Source: Microbacterium sp. CFH 31415 (lineage in GTDB: Bacteria; Actinomycetota; Actinomycetes; Actinomycetales; Microbacteriaceae). Taken from it: a stretch of 64,000 nucleotides of DNA. The notes beneath the pieces were generated by a model. The model was given only the letters and a program-made list of their open reading frames with translations. It did no database searches and had not been told where the DNA came from. Position numbers and translations under genes: made by a program. The stretch is taken from contig NZ_JAKYXC010000003.1 of assembly GCF_022538185.1 (NCBI RefSeq), forward strand, positions 248,001-312,000, in the 5' to 3' direction. Shown piece by piece: positions 8,068-16,359 of this stretch. The first letter of the stretch is position 1. Each line of letters opens with the position of its first letter.

Positions 8068-11000
8068 ATGGGCTTCAACAACCCCTCCGTCCCGTGGTCC
8101 GAGATCGAGCGCGTGCTCAGCGACCGCCGGCGTCCCACCGGGCGCCCGGCGGGCGCCGACGGCGGCGACAGCCCGGCGTGGTCGCACAAGCGCGGACCCT
8201 ACGTCGCCCCGGGCATCGAGCGTCCGGCCGAGGCCATCCCGTACGCCGAGCTGCACGCGCATTCGTCGTTCTCGTTCCTCGACGGCGCGTCGTCTCCCGA
8301 AGAGCTCGCCGAAGAGGCCGAGCGCCTGGGTCTGCATGCCCTCGCGATCACCGACCACGACGGGTTCTACGGCATCGTGCGCTTCGCCGAGGCCGCCGAG
8401 TCGCTGCAACTGAAGACGGTGTTCGGCGCCGAGCTGTCGCTCGACCTGCCGAAGCCTCAGAACGGCGAGCCCGATCCCGTCGGATCGCATCTGCTCGTGC
8501 TCGCGCGCGGCGAAGAGGGCTATCACCGGCTCGCCGGCGCCATCACCCACGCGCAGCTTCAGGGGATGGAAAAAGGGAGACCGAGCTACGACCTCGATGA
8601 GCTCGCCGCGCAGGCGGGCGGCGAGTGGGCCGTGCTCACCGGTTGCCGCAAGGGTGCGGTGCGCCGCGCGCTCGCCGAGGGAGGAGCGGATGCCGCGGCC
8701 AGCGAGCTCGATCTGCTCGTGAGCCTCTTCGGGCGCGACGCCGTGAACGTCGAGCTGATCGATCACGGCAACCCGCTCGACACGCGCGACAACGACATCC
8801 TCGCCGGGCTCGCGCGCGAGCGCGGGCTTCCGCTGCTCGCGACGAACAACGTGCACTACGCGGTGCCCCAGCGCCAGCTGCTCGCCGCCGCGGTCGCCGC
8901 GGTGCGCGCCAACCGTGGGCTCGACGAGCTCGACGGCTGGCTGCCCTCTCACGCCGGCGCGCATCTGCGCTCGGGTGCCGAGATGGTGGAGCGGTTCGTG
9001 CGGCATCCCGATGCCGTCGCCCGCACCGTGACACTCGCCGACGAGCTCGCGTTCCCGCTGCGCCGCGCCAAGCCCGCCCTGCCCAAGCAGGAGGTGCCCG
9101 ACGGGCACACGCCGATGTCGTGGCTGCGGCATCTGGTGTGGGAGGCGGTGCCCCGCAAGTACCCCGACCTGAGCGAGAAGGACCGGGCCCGCATCGAGAA
9201 AGAGCTCGGGGTCATCGAGCTGAAGGACTTCCCCGGCTACTTCCTGATCGTCTACGGCATCGTGCAGGAGGCGCGGCGTCGCGGCATCCTGTGTCAAGGC
9301 CGCGGCTCCGCGGCCAACAGCGCCATCTGCTATCTGCTCGACATCACCGCCGTCGACGCGATCGCCTACGACCTGCCGTTCGAGCGCTTCCTGTCGAGCC
9401 TGCGCGACGAAGAGCCCGACATAGACGTCGACTTCGACTCCGACCGCCGGGAAGAGATCATCCAATGGGTCTACGGGCAGTACGGACGCGAGCGCGCCGC
9501 CCAGGTCGCGAACGTGATCCAGTACCGGCCCAAGAACGCGGTGCGCGACATGGCGAAGGCGCTCGGGCATTCCCCCGGCCAGCAGGATGCCTGGTCCAAG
9601 CAGGTCGAGGGCTGGGGTGCGCATCTCGAGACGGGGCCGGGTCACGACATCCCGAATCGCGTGCTCGAGTTCGCGGGCGAGCTGCTCAAGGCGCCGCGGC
9701 ACCTCGGCATCCACTCCGGCGGCATGGTGCTCACCGACCGTCCCGTCGGCGAGGTGGTGCCGATCGAGCACGCCCGCATGGAGAACCGCACCGTCATCCA
9801 GTGGGACAAAGACGACGCCGCGTGGATGGGGCTCGTGAAGTTCGATCTGCTCGGGCTCGGCATGCTCGCCGCCCTGCAGTACTGCTTCGACATGATCCGC
9901 GCATCGACGGGGGAGGACTGGGAGCTCGCGACGCTGCCGAAGGAGGAGAAGGCGGTCTACGACATGCTGTGCCGCGCCGACTCGATCGGGGTGTTCCAGG
10001 TCGAGTCGCGGGCGCAGATGGGACTCCTGCCGCGCCTGCAGCCTCGCCGGTTCTACGACCTCGTGATCGAGATCGCGCTGATCCGGCCGGGGCCGATCCA
10101 GGGTGGCGCGGTGCACCCGTTCGTCAAGCGCAAGCTCGGGATGGAGAAGGTGACGTACGCCCACCCCAAGCTGAAGCCGGTGCTCGAGCGCACGCTCGGT
10201 ATCCCGGTGTTCCAGGAGCAGCTCATGCAGATGGGCATGGCCGTCGGCGGCCTGAGCGGTGAAGACGCCGACCTGCTGCGGCGGGCGATGGGCTCCAAGC
10301 GCGGGGTCGAGCGCATCGAATCGCTGAAAGAGAAGCTCTATGCCGGGATGGCCGAGAACGGGCTGGTCGGCGAGGAAGCCGACGCGATCTACGCCAAGAT
10401 CCAGGCGTTCGCGAACTTCGGGTTCGCCGAGTCGCACTCGCTGTCGTTCGGGCTGCTCGTCTATGCGAGCTCGTGGATCAAGCTGCACTACCCCGCGGCC
10501 TTCCTCGCCGGGTTGCTGCGCGCGCAGCCGATGGGGTTCTACTCGCCGGCATCGCTGGTGAACGACGCCCGCCGGCACGGGGTGGAGGTCCGTCGCCCCG
10601 ACGTGCACCTGTCCGGCGTCGAGGCCCTGCTCGAGCCCGTCGCAGGGGTTTCGCCGTCGGGGCCGCTGATCCAGGATGTCTCGCGAATCGATGATGCTCC
10701 GGATGCTTCCGGTCCTCGGTTCGCGGAATCTCCTCGTTTAGCGACCCCCTCTCCGGACCCCGCCACACTCGCCCCCACCGGCCTCGACTCCTGCACGCAC
10801 CGCCACCAGCCGCCGGTCGGGCTCTTCGATCTCCACGCGCCCGACGAGTCCGCCGCCCACCGGCGCGACGGGCGCTTCGCGGTGCGGCTCGGCTTGGCAG
10901 GGGTCAAGGGCATCGGCGCGAAGGTCGCGGAGCGCATCGTCGCCGCCCGCGACGCCGAAGGGCCGTTCCGCGACCTGCGCGACCTCGTCCGCCGCACCAG

Positions 11001-11580
11001 CCTCACCGCCGCCCAGCTCGAGGCGCTCGCGACGGCGGGCGCGTTCGACGGGCTCGGCCTCACCCGCCGCGAGGCGATCTGGCTCGCCGGCTCGGCGGCG
11101 CTCGACCGTCCCGAGTTTCTCCCCGACTCGCTCGTCGCGGTGCAGCCGCCGCTGTTCGCCGACCCCACCAGCTACGAGCGGCTCGCCGCCGATCTGTGGG
11201 CAACGGGCGTCTCGACCGACGACCACCCGATGACCCACTACCGCTCCGGGCTCGATGCGCGGGGCGTGCTCACCTCGCGCGAGCTGCGCGGCCACGAGAC
11301 CGGCCGTCGCGTCGAGGTCGCCGGACTCGTGACCCACCGGCAGCGGCCGGCCACAGCATCCGGTGTCACCTTCATCAATCTCGAAGACGAGCACGGGCTC
11401 GTGAACATCATCTGCTCGGTGGGAGTCTGGAACCGCTACCGCCGGGTGGTGCGCGACTCGCCGGCATTGATCGTGAGAGGGATGCTGGAGCGCTCGGTCG
11501 AAGGCGTCACGAACCTCCTCGCCGACGGGTTCGAAGATCTGCGCGTGGGCGTCCACCACCAGTCCCGGGACTTCCGATGA
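8068..11580 (+). CDS. dnaE2: Error-prone DNA polymerase III alpha subunit
   Basis: DnaE2 is the C-family polymerase of the ImuA'-ImuB-DnaE2 mutasome and carries out damage-tolerant synthesis. The PHP domain begins near residue 60 with ELHAHSSFSFLDGA (H63, H65). The polymerase active site includes EEPDIDVDFDSDRR near residues 449-460. The C-terminus has helix-hairpin-helix (GVKGIGAKVAERIV) and OB-fold (about 1080-1120) regions. At 1,170 residues it is longer than usual, mainly because of a low-complexity, Pro/Ser/Asp-rich segment at about residues 850-930. Control is by the LexA box upstream of imuA'. Confidence 0.93.
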   Translation: MGFNNPSVPWSEIERVLSDRRRPTGRPAGADGGDSPAWSHKRGPYVAPGIERPAEAIPYAELHAHSSFSFLDGASSPEELAEEAERLGLHALAITDHDGFYGIVRFAEAAESLQLKTVFGAELSLDLPKPQNGEPDPVGSHLLVLARGEEGYHRLAGAITHAQLQGMEKGRPSYDLDELAAQAGGEWAVLTGCRKGAVRRALAEGGADAAASELDLLVSLFGRDAVNVELIDHGNPLDTRDNDILAGLARERGLPLLATNNVHYAVPQRQLLAAAVAAVRANRGLDELDGWLPSHAGAHLRSGAEMVERFVRHPDAVARTVTLADELAFPLRRAKPALPKQEVPDGHTPMSWLRHLVWEAVPRKYPDLSEKDRARIEKELGVIELKDFPGYFLIVYGIVQEARRRGILCQGRGSAANSAICYLLDITAVDAIAYDLPFERFLSSLRDEEPDIDVDFDSDRREEIIQWVYGQYGRERAAQVANVIQYRPKNAVRDMAKALGHSPGQQDAWSKQVEGWGAHLETGPGHDIPNRVLEFAGELLKAPRHLGIHSGGMVLTDRPVGEVVPIEHARMENRTVIQWDKDDAAWMGLVKFDLLGLGMLAALQYCFDMIRASTGEDWELATLPKEEKAVYDMLCRADSIGVFQVESRAQMGLLPRLQPRRFYDLVIEIALIRPGPIQGGAVHPFVKRKLGMEKVTYAHPKLKPVLERTLGIPVFQEQLMQMGMAVGGLSGEDADLLRRAMGSKRGVERIESLKEKLYAGMAENGLVGEEADAIYAKIQAFANFGFAESHSLSFGLLVYASSWIKLHYPAAFLAGLLRAQPMGFYSPASLVNDARRHGVEVRRPDVHLSGVEALLEPVAGVSPSGPLIQDVSRIDDAPDASGPRFAESPRLATPSPDPATLAPTGLDSCTHRHQPPVGLFDLHAPDESAAHRRDGRFAVRLGLAGVKGIGAKVAERIVAARDAEGPFRDLRDLVRRTSLTAAQLEALATAGAFDGLGLTRREAIWLAGSAALDRPEFLPDSLVAVQPPLFADPTSYERLAADLWATGVSTDDHPMTHYRSGLDARGVLTSRELRGHETGRRVEVAGLVTHRQRPATASGVTFINLEDEHGLVNIICSVGVWNRYRRVVRDSPALIVRGMLERSVEGVTNLLADGFEDLRVGVHHQSRDFR

Positions 11581-11700
11581 GGGCGGCCGCGGCATCCGCT
11601 CGTGCATCCCGTGCTCAGCCGCGGCGGGTACCCTCGATAGGTCGCTCCGTTCGAGCGGTGACGTCGTGTCATCGATCCGGAGCCTGTCGAAGGGAATGTC

Positions 11701-12087
11701 ATGAAGGTCGTCGCGTCCTCCGACTGGCGAGACGACCTCGCATTCGAAACCCCGACGCTCGTCGCCGAGGTCTCGCCCGGCGAGCCCACGCGCTGCTCGG
11801 TCTGCGGCGGCTCGTCCGAGCCCCTGCCCCGCACCGAGCTGTGGGCCGTGAAGCACCGCCACCCCAAGCAGCACGGCGGGTTCGTGCGGTTCTACTGCCA
11901 GACGCACCTGCCCGTGATCCAGCGGGCGCCGGCCGCCCCCGCGCGCCCGACTGCCGCGAAGCCCGCGCGCCGTGCGGCTCCGCGCCGCAGCACCCCGGCC
12001 GAAGAGCGCCCCCGTGCGCTGTGCCCGAACTGCTTCGTGGAGGTGCCGCCCACCGGCGTCTGCGGCATGTGCGGCACGGAAGTCTGA
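11701..12087 (+). CDS. Conserved hypothetical protein with two zinc-binding motifs
   Basis: This 128-residue protein has two likely zinc sites. The first is made of C32-x2-C35 (CSVC) plus C66-x2-H69 (YCQTH). The second is made of C108-x2-C111 (CPNC) and C121-x2-C124 (CGMC). They are joined by an Ala/Pro/Arg-rich linker (about 75-105). I do not recognise the family. Small zinc-ribbon proteins of this look are usually nucleic-acid or protein binding. An AAGGGA ribosome site lies a few bases before the ATG. It stands alone between dnaE2 and the fasciclin gene. Confidence 0.7.
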   Translation: MKVVASSDWRDDLAFETPTLVAEVSPGEPTRCSVCGGSSEPLPRTELWAVKHRHPKQHGGFVRFYCQTHLPVIQRAPAAPARPTAAKPARRAAPRRSTPAEERPRALCPNCFVEVPPTGVCGMCGTEV

Positions 12088-12213
12088 CCGCACGCACCGA
12101 GAACGTCTGGCAACGCGCGAGAGCGTCCGGCCCCACGCGAATGCACCCCCGGACCAAGAGCGTCCGGCCCCGCCGGAGAACGAGCGGGACCGGACGTGCG
12201 TCCTGGTTGGGGG

Positions 12214-12807
12214 TCAGGACGCGGGGACGAGCACCCGATCGATGGTGTGGATGACCCCGTTCGATGCGGGGATGTTGATCTTCCACAGCACCAGCCGCGG
12301 GTCGGCCAATGCGGGCGTCTCGTCACGAAGAGTGATGCCGCGAGGCTTGACGACGCCACCATTGGCCATCGTCAACGACTTCGATGTCAGCACCTTGATC
12401 GCGCCGAGCTTCTTGCCTGCCACCGCGTGGTACAGCAGGATGTTCGCGATCTGGTCGGTGGTGAACGCCGTGGTGATGGTCGTCAGCGCCTCGCTCTCCG
12501 ACGCCGGCCACGAACCCGTGAGGTCGCGCACCAGACGCAGGAATGCGCGGTCGTTCGGCGCGAACACCGTGTAGGAGGTCGAGCGGTCGGCGAGGGCGGC
12601 GTCGAGTCCGGTGGCCAGTACGGCCTGCACGAGCAGGTCGTAATCCCACGGGTTCTTGTCGGGCGTTCCGCCGCCCGACGCGGCGACCGCGACGTCGACG
12701 ATCGATCCTCGCGGAGCCGACCCGCCGGTGGCATGTGCGGGAACGGCGGCGAAGGTGAGGGCGGCCGCGGCTGCGACCGCGACGAGGGTGCGGATGTGCT
12801 TGTTCAT
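12214..12807 (-). CDS. Secreted fasciclin-domain (FAS1) protein
   Basis: The 197-residue product has a clear Sec signal peptide (MNKHIRTLVAVAAAAALTF, cleavage near AHA). One FAS1 domain follows, with its typical segments YTVFAPNDRAF, ILLYHAVAGKKL and GVIHTIDRVLVPAS. FAS1 proteins are extracellular or cell-surface adhesion-type proteins. It is divergent from an ECF sigma factor and RskA-like anti-sigma factor. In mycobacteria the same trio (MPT70/MPT83, SigK, RskA) is a regulon in which the sigma factor activates the fasciclin gene, so this gene is probably the sigma factor's target. Confidence 0.9.
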   Translation of the reverse strand: MNKHIRTLVAVAAAAALTFAAVPAHATGGSAPRGSIVDVAVAASGGGTPDKNPWDYDLLVQAVLATGLDAALADRSTSYTVFAPNDRAFLRLVRDLTGSWPASESEALTTITTAFTTDQIANILLYHAVAGKKLGAIKVLTSKSLTMANGGVVKPRGITLRDETPALADPRLVLWKINIPASNGVIHTIDRVLVPAS

Positions 12808-12913
12808 CGTTCAGCTCCTTCGATGATGACGACGCGGCATCGGAAGATGGCGCTACCGGTTGTTCCCCTCGGGCGCTCGATACGGATGCAGTTGCTGTCG
12901 AATTCGTGTCGAA

Positions 12914-12943
12914 CGAATCGGGTGCATCCGAATCGGGTGCATC
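12914..12943. repeat. Perfect 15-bp tandem duplication in the fasciclin/sigma intergenic region
   Basis: CGAATCGGGTGCATC occurs twice back to back (12914-12928 and 12929-12943) in the 255-bp divergent promoter region. The position suggests a duplicated sigma-factor or regulator site. No protein binding is shown by the sequence itself. Confidence 0.7.
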
Positions 12944-13062
12944 TGCGGAATGAACTGTCGGAGGCTCAGCGAGATCGCCCTGCGCCACACCGCCCAAGCG
13001 GGCAGGTGCAGGGGTAGCGTGATGCTGCCGGCCACCGAAGACCGGTGACGAAGCGGAATGAC

Positions 13063-13626
13063 ATGGATCAGGACCAAGCGGCGGAAGCAGCCCTCAATGG
13101 GCGCTTCATCGCGGGTGACGAGGCTGCCCTCGCCGAGATCTACCGTCGCTGGTCGCCCGTGGTCTTCACACTCGCCTTGAGGTCTCTGGGCGATCGCACC
13201 GACGCCGAGGACGTCACCCAGCGCGTCTTCGTGTCGGCGTGGACCTCGCGCGCGTCGTACTCACCAGCGAAGGGCAAGCTGTCGACCTGGCTGATCGCCA
13301 TCACGCGGCGGCGGATCGCCGACATGCACGAGTCGCGGGCGAAGATCCGTGCGCTTCACGAGGAGCTCACGCGCAACACACGCCCCGAAGACCTGGTGCG
13401 CGAACCCACGGATGTGGCGGACGCCGTTCTGCTCGCCAACGAGATCGACCGTCTCGAGCCGGATGCCCGCCAGGTGGTGCGGCTCGCGTTCTACGACGAC
13501 CTCACCCACGAGCAGATCTCCCGCAAGCTCGACATGCCACTGGGTACCGTGAAGAGCCACCTGAGGCGAAGTCTCCTGCGAATGCGCGACAGATTGGAGG
13601 TCTCCCGTGTCGCACCTCGATCCTGA
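13063..13626 (+). CDS. ECF RNA polymerase sigma factor, SigK-like by context
   Basis: This 187-residue ECF sigma factor has region 2 around RWSPVVFTLALRSLGDRTDAEDVTQRVFVSAW. Region 4 is LEPDARQVVRLAFYDDLTHEQISRKLDMPLGTVKSHLRRSLLRMR, split here only for description. It directs RNA polymerase to a small set of promoters once its anti-sigma factor is inactivated. The gene overlaps the anti-sigma gene by 20 bp and diverges from the fasciclin gene. Starts at 13063 (ATG) and 13045 (GTG) are both possible; I chose the ATG because it gives a usual ECF N-terminus. Confidence 0.9.
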   Translation: MDQDQAAEAALNGRFIAGDEAALAEIYRRWSPVVFTLALRSLGDRTDAEDVTQRVFVSAWTSRASYSPAKGKLSTWLIAITRRRIADMHESRAKIRALHEELTRNTRPEDLVREPTDVADAVLLANEIDRLEPDARQVVRLAFYDDLTHEQISRKLDMPLGTVKSHLRRSLLRMRDRLEVSRVAPRS

Positions 13627-14392
13627 TCAGCTCACGCTGCTCGCCCTCGGTGAACCTGTCGTCAGCGACGCCGACACCGAGCACCTCACCGGCTGCCCCG
13701 CGTGCGCGGCCGAGCTCGCCGAGCTCCGCCGGACGGCGACCATCGCGCGTGCCACGATCGCCGACGGACAGGTGCTCGAGGCACCGCCGGCTCGCGTGTG
13801 GGCACGGATCGCAGACGAGATCGGGATGACGGATGCCTCGGCGGGCCCGGCGGCGCCGGAGTCAGCCCTCGTCGGCGACATCGCGGCAAGCGCGGCCGCT
13901 CCCGCTTCCGTGGCCGCTCCCGCTTCCGCTTCCGCTCCGGAGCCCGCGATGCCGCCCCGCCGCCGCCGCGCAGCGGTGGCCTGGGTGCTGGCCGCGTCAC
14001 TGGTGCTGATCTCCGCGGTCGGTGCGGGCGCATGGCTCGTGAACTCGTCGCTGCGTCCGACCGTCGTCGCCGGGGCAGAACTCGAACCGTTCCCGGCTCA
14101 CCCCGGCGCCAGCGGCACCGCCGATGTCGAGGCGGCGCGTGACGGGTCTCGCACCCTGACCGTGAGTCTCGCCGCGGATGCCGCAGACGATGGCTATCGC
14201 GAGGTCTGGCTCATCCGCAACGACGCCGCCGCGCTCATCAGCCTCGGCGTGCTCGACGGCGATTCGGGGAGCTTCGTCATTCCCGACGGCGTCGATCTCG
14301 ACGAGTACAGCATCGTCGACATCTCCGTCGAGCCCGTCGATGGCGACCCCGCCCACTCGGGCGATTCGATCGTGCGCGGCCAGCTCACCTGA
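13607..14392 (+). CDS. Membrane anti-sigma factor, RskA-like
   Basis: The 261-residue protein has the zinc anti-sigma signature H26-x3-C30-x2-C33 near the N-terminus. A disordered Ala/Pro/Ser linker (about 75-118) follows, then one transmembrane segment (about 122-145). The extracytoplasmic C-terminal domain resembles RskA (YREVWLIRNDAAALISLGVLDGD). It holds the ECF sigma factor at the membrane and would release it after proteolysis. The GTG start at 13607 lies within the end of the sigma gene, so translation is coupled. Context and the RskA domain favour a SigK/RskA-type pair. Confidence 0.88.
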   Translation: MSHLDPDQLTLLALGEPVVSDADTEHLTGCPACAAELAELRRTATIARATIADGQVLEAPPARVWARIADEIGMTDASAGPAAPESALVGDIAASAAAPASVAAPASASAPEPAMPPRRRRAAVAWVLAASLVLISAVGAGAWLVNSSLRPTVVAGAELEPFPAHPGASGTADVEAARDGSRTLTVSLAADAADDGYREVWLIRNDAAALISLGVLDGDSGSFVIPDGVDLDEYSIVDISVEPVDGDPAHSGDSIVRGQLT

Positions 14393-14405
14393 GCGGAGGA
14401 ACCCC

Positions 14406-14834
14406 ATGAACGAGGACTGGTCCGGGAGCGGCATGCCCGACGATCCGTGGCACCTCAAGACACCGCCGCTGACGTCGGAGTACACGATCCACCGTGATGA
14501 CGACGCCGATCCGCCGCTGCTGATCTGCCAGGTCGGCTCGACGAAGCTCACGTACCTGTCGCGGGCGGTCGACGACCTGCACGAGATGCTGATCGCGCAC
14601 GGAGACTGGATGCCGCTCGGCGCCGCCGACGAGCAGAAGGAGCCCGCCGCCGGCACCGTCGAGGCGTGGGGGCGGTCGCACGACAACCCGGTCGGCGGCT
14701 GGTACGGCCAGCGCAAGGGCTATCGCGGGCGGTTCGCGATGTACCTGCCGCCGCTGCTCGAGGCGCTCGGCCTCGTCGAACTGGAGCACAACGCGCGCAA
14801 CAACCGCGTGCGGGCGATCGTCCAGCCGGGGTAG
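14406..14834 (+). CDS. Conserved hypothetical cytoplasmic protein (142 aa)
   Basis: The ATG at 14406 is 13 bp after the anti-sigma stop and has a GGAGGAA ribosome site, so it probably belongs to the same transcript. The protein starts MNEDWSGSGMPDDPWHLKTPP and has a conserved-looking block GGWYGQRKGYRGRFAMYLPPLLEAL near residues 97-121, quoted in parts here. No signal peptide or membrane segment is visible. I do not recognise the family. Its position after sigma and anti-sigma genes does not by itself assign a role. Confidence 0.75.
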   Translation: MNEDWSGSGMPDDPWHLKTPPLTSEYTIHRDDDADPPLLICQVGSTKLTYLSRAVDDLHEMLIAHGDWMPLGAADEQKEPAAGTVEAWGRSHDNPVGGWYGQRKGYRGRFAMYLPPLLEALGLVELEHNARNNRVRAIVQPG

Positions 14835-14862
14835 CGCACGGCCCGGGCGCCGGAGGACTCCG

Positions 14863-16359
14863 CTACGCCTCCGCCACGACCTGCACCGTCGCCAGCGTCG
14901 CGTCGGCCGCATACGCGATGCGGCCGCCGTCGGCCCGGGTCGCGCGCAGCGCGTCGAGCGCCTCCACCGTGACGATCTCGCCCGGCGCCAGCACCGGCAC
15001 GCCCGGGGGATAGGGGGCGATCAGCTCGGCGCAGATGCGGCCGGCCGCGGCATCCGCCCGCACTGTCTCATGTGGGGCGAAGAACGCATCGCGGGGCGGA
15101 ATCGCCGTCTCGGCACGCACGCTCCAGGCGGCCGATGCGGTGATGCGCCGTGGTTGGCCGCGGTGGCGCTCGATCGCAGCCGTCAGGGCGTCGATCAGCC
15201 GGGCGACGGTCGAGTCGTCGTCGGCGAGGGTGATGATCGGCACGAGCACGTCGCGGTCGGCCATCTCGAGCGTCATGCCGTGAGCGAGCAGGTCGGCTTC
15301 GATCGCGTGCCCGTGCGCTCCCGTGCCGGCGAGCAGCACGACGAGCTTCGCGGGATCGACGGCGAGCGGTCCGTCCGGATGCGACGCAGGCCGGTCGACG
15401 AGCACCTCGACACCGTTGATCGCCGACAGCGCCGACCGGGCCCGAGCGACGAGTTCGATGAGCCGCCCGATGAGCTCGGCGCCGTCCCGCTGCAGCAGCG
15501 CGCGTGAGGCGTCGGCGCTCGCGAGGATCGCGCCTGCGGCGCTGGTGGTGGCGGATGCCTCGAACCCGCGCTCCAGCCGGTCGGGGTCGAGCAGTCCGCC
15601 TGCCCGGGTGGTGCGAGCGAGCAGGAGCGCGGACTGGCTCCACGCGGGGAGCGTCTTGTGGGCGCTCGTGATGAGCGCGTCGGCGCCCCGGGCGAGCGCG
15701 TGATCGGGCACGCTCGGCGAGAAGCCGAAGTATGCCGCCCAGGCGGCGTCGACGACGAGCGGTACCCCGGCGGCATGGGCCGCGTCGGCGAGGCCGGCGA
15801 TGTCCGACATCGTGCCGACGTACGACGGGTCTCCGACGAGCACCCCGCGCGCGTCGGGGGTCGCCGCCAGTGCCGCCTCGACCGCGGCAACGGGCACCGC
15901 GCCGGGCAGACCGGTCGCCGCGTCGATCGTCGGGTGCACCCACACCGGACGCAGCCCTGCCAGCACCAGACCCAGCAGCACCGAGCGGTGCAGGGTGCGC
16001 GAGACGATCACGCTCTGCCCGGGCTGCCCGAGCGCGAGCACCGAGGCCTGATTCGCGTGCGTCGAGCCACCGACCGAGAAGCGGCACCAGTCCACGCCCC
16101 ATGCCTGGGCCGCGCGCGCCTCGGCGGTCGCGAGCAGCGCGTGGTCCTGCTTCATCGTGTCGAGCCCGGCGAGCATGGGCACGTCGCCGGCGATCACGTC
16201 GCCGACGAGGTCGCGGCGATGCTTGTGCCCCGGGATGCTGAAGGGTAACGCGCGCCCGTCGCGCACATCGCCCGTGAACCGCAGCCACGCCTCGAGCAGC
16301 GGGGCGTCGGCGGCGTACCCGCGGGGATCGCGCGGGTCGGTCGGGTCGGTCGCGGTCAT
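14863..16359 (-). CDS. Orn/Lys/Arg decarboxylase family PLP enzyme
   Basis: The 498-residue protein matches the fold-type I basic amino acid decarboxylases: PFSIPGHKHRRD near the N-terminus, a WCRFSVGGSTHANQAS cofactor-region motif, VDAAWAAYFGF, and the PLP lysine in ITSAHKTLPAWSQSA. A C-terminal domain (PPRDAFFAP, then YPPGVPVLAPGE) is also typical. It likely makes a polyamine or diamine from arginine, lysine or ornithine; the substrate is not clear. The ATG at 16359 overlaps the stop of the M20 peptidase gene (ATGA), indicating translational coupling. The frame is open upstream, but that part lies inside the M20 gene. Confidence 0.88.
   Translation of the reverse strand: MTATDPTDPRDPRGYAADAPLLEAWLRFTGDVRDGRALPFSIPGHKHRRDLVGDVIAGDVPMLAGLDTMKQDHALLATAEARAAQAWGVDWCRFSVGGSTHANQASVLALGQPGQSVIVSRTLHRSVLLGLVLAGLRPVWVHPTIDAATGLPGAVPVAAVEAALAATPDARGVLVGDPSYVGTMSDIAGLADAAHAAGVPLVVDAAWAAYFGFSPSVPDHALARGADALITSAHKTLPAWSQSALLLARTTRAGGLLDPDRLERGFEASATTSAAGAILASADASRALLQRDGAELIGRLIELVARARSALSAINGVEVLVDRPASHPDGPLAVDPAKLVVLLAGTGAHGHAIEADLLAHGMTLEMADRDVLVPIITLADDDSTVARLIDALTAAIERHRGQPRRITASAAWSVRAETAIPPRDAFFAPHETVRADAAAGRICAELIAPYPPGVPVLAPGEIVTVEALDALRATRADGGRIAYAADATLATVQVVAEA

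Noticed and set aside
6166..10608. A very long open frame on the minus strand (about 1,480 codons) opposite imuB and dnaE2
   Set aside because: It is the mirror frame of high-GC coding sequence. Its translation is Arg/His/Glu-rich with no known motif, and the + strand genes are certain.
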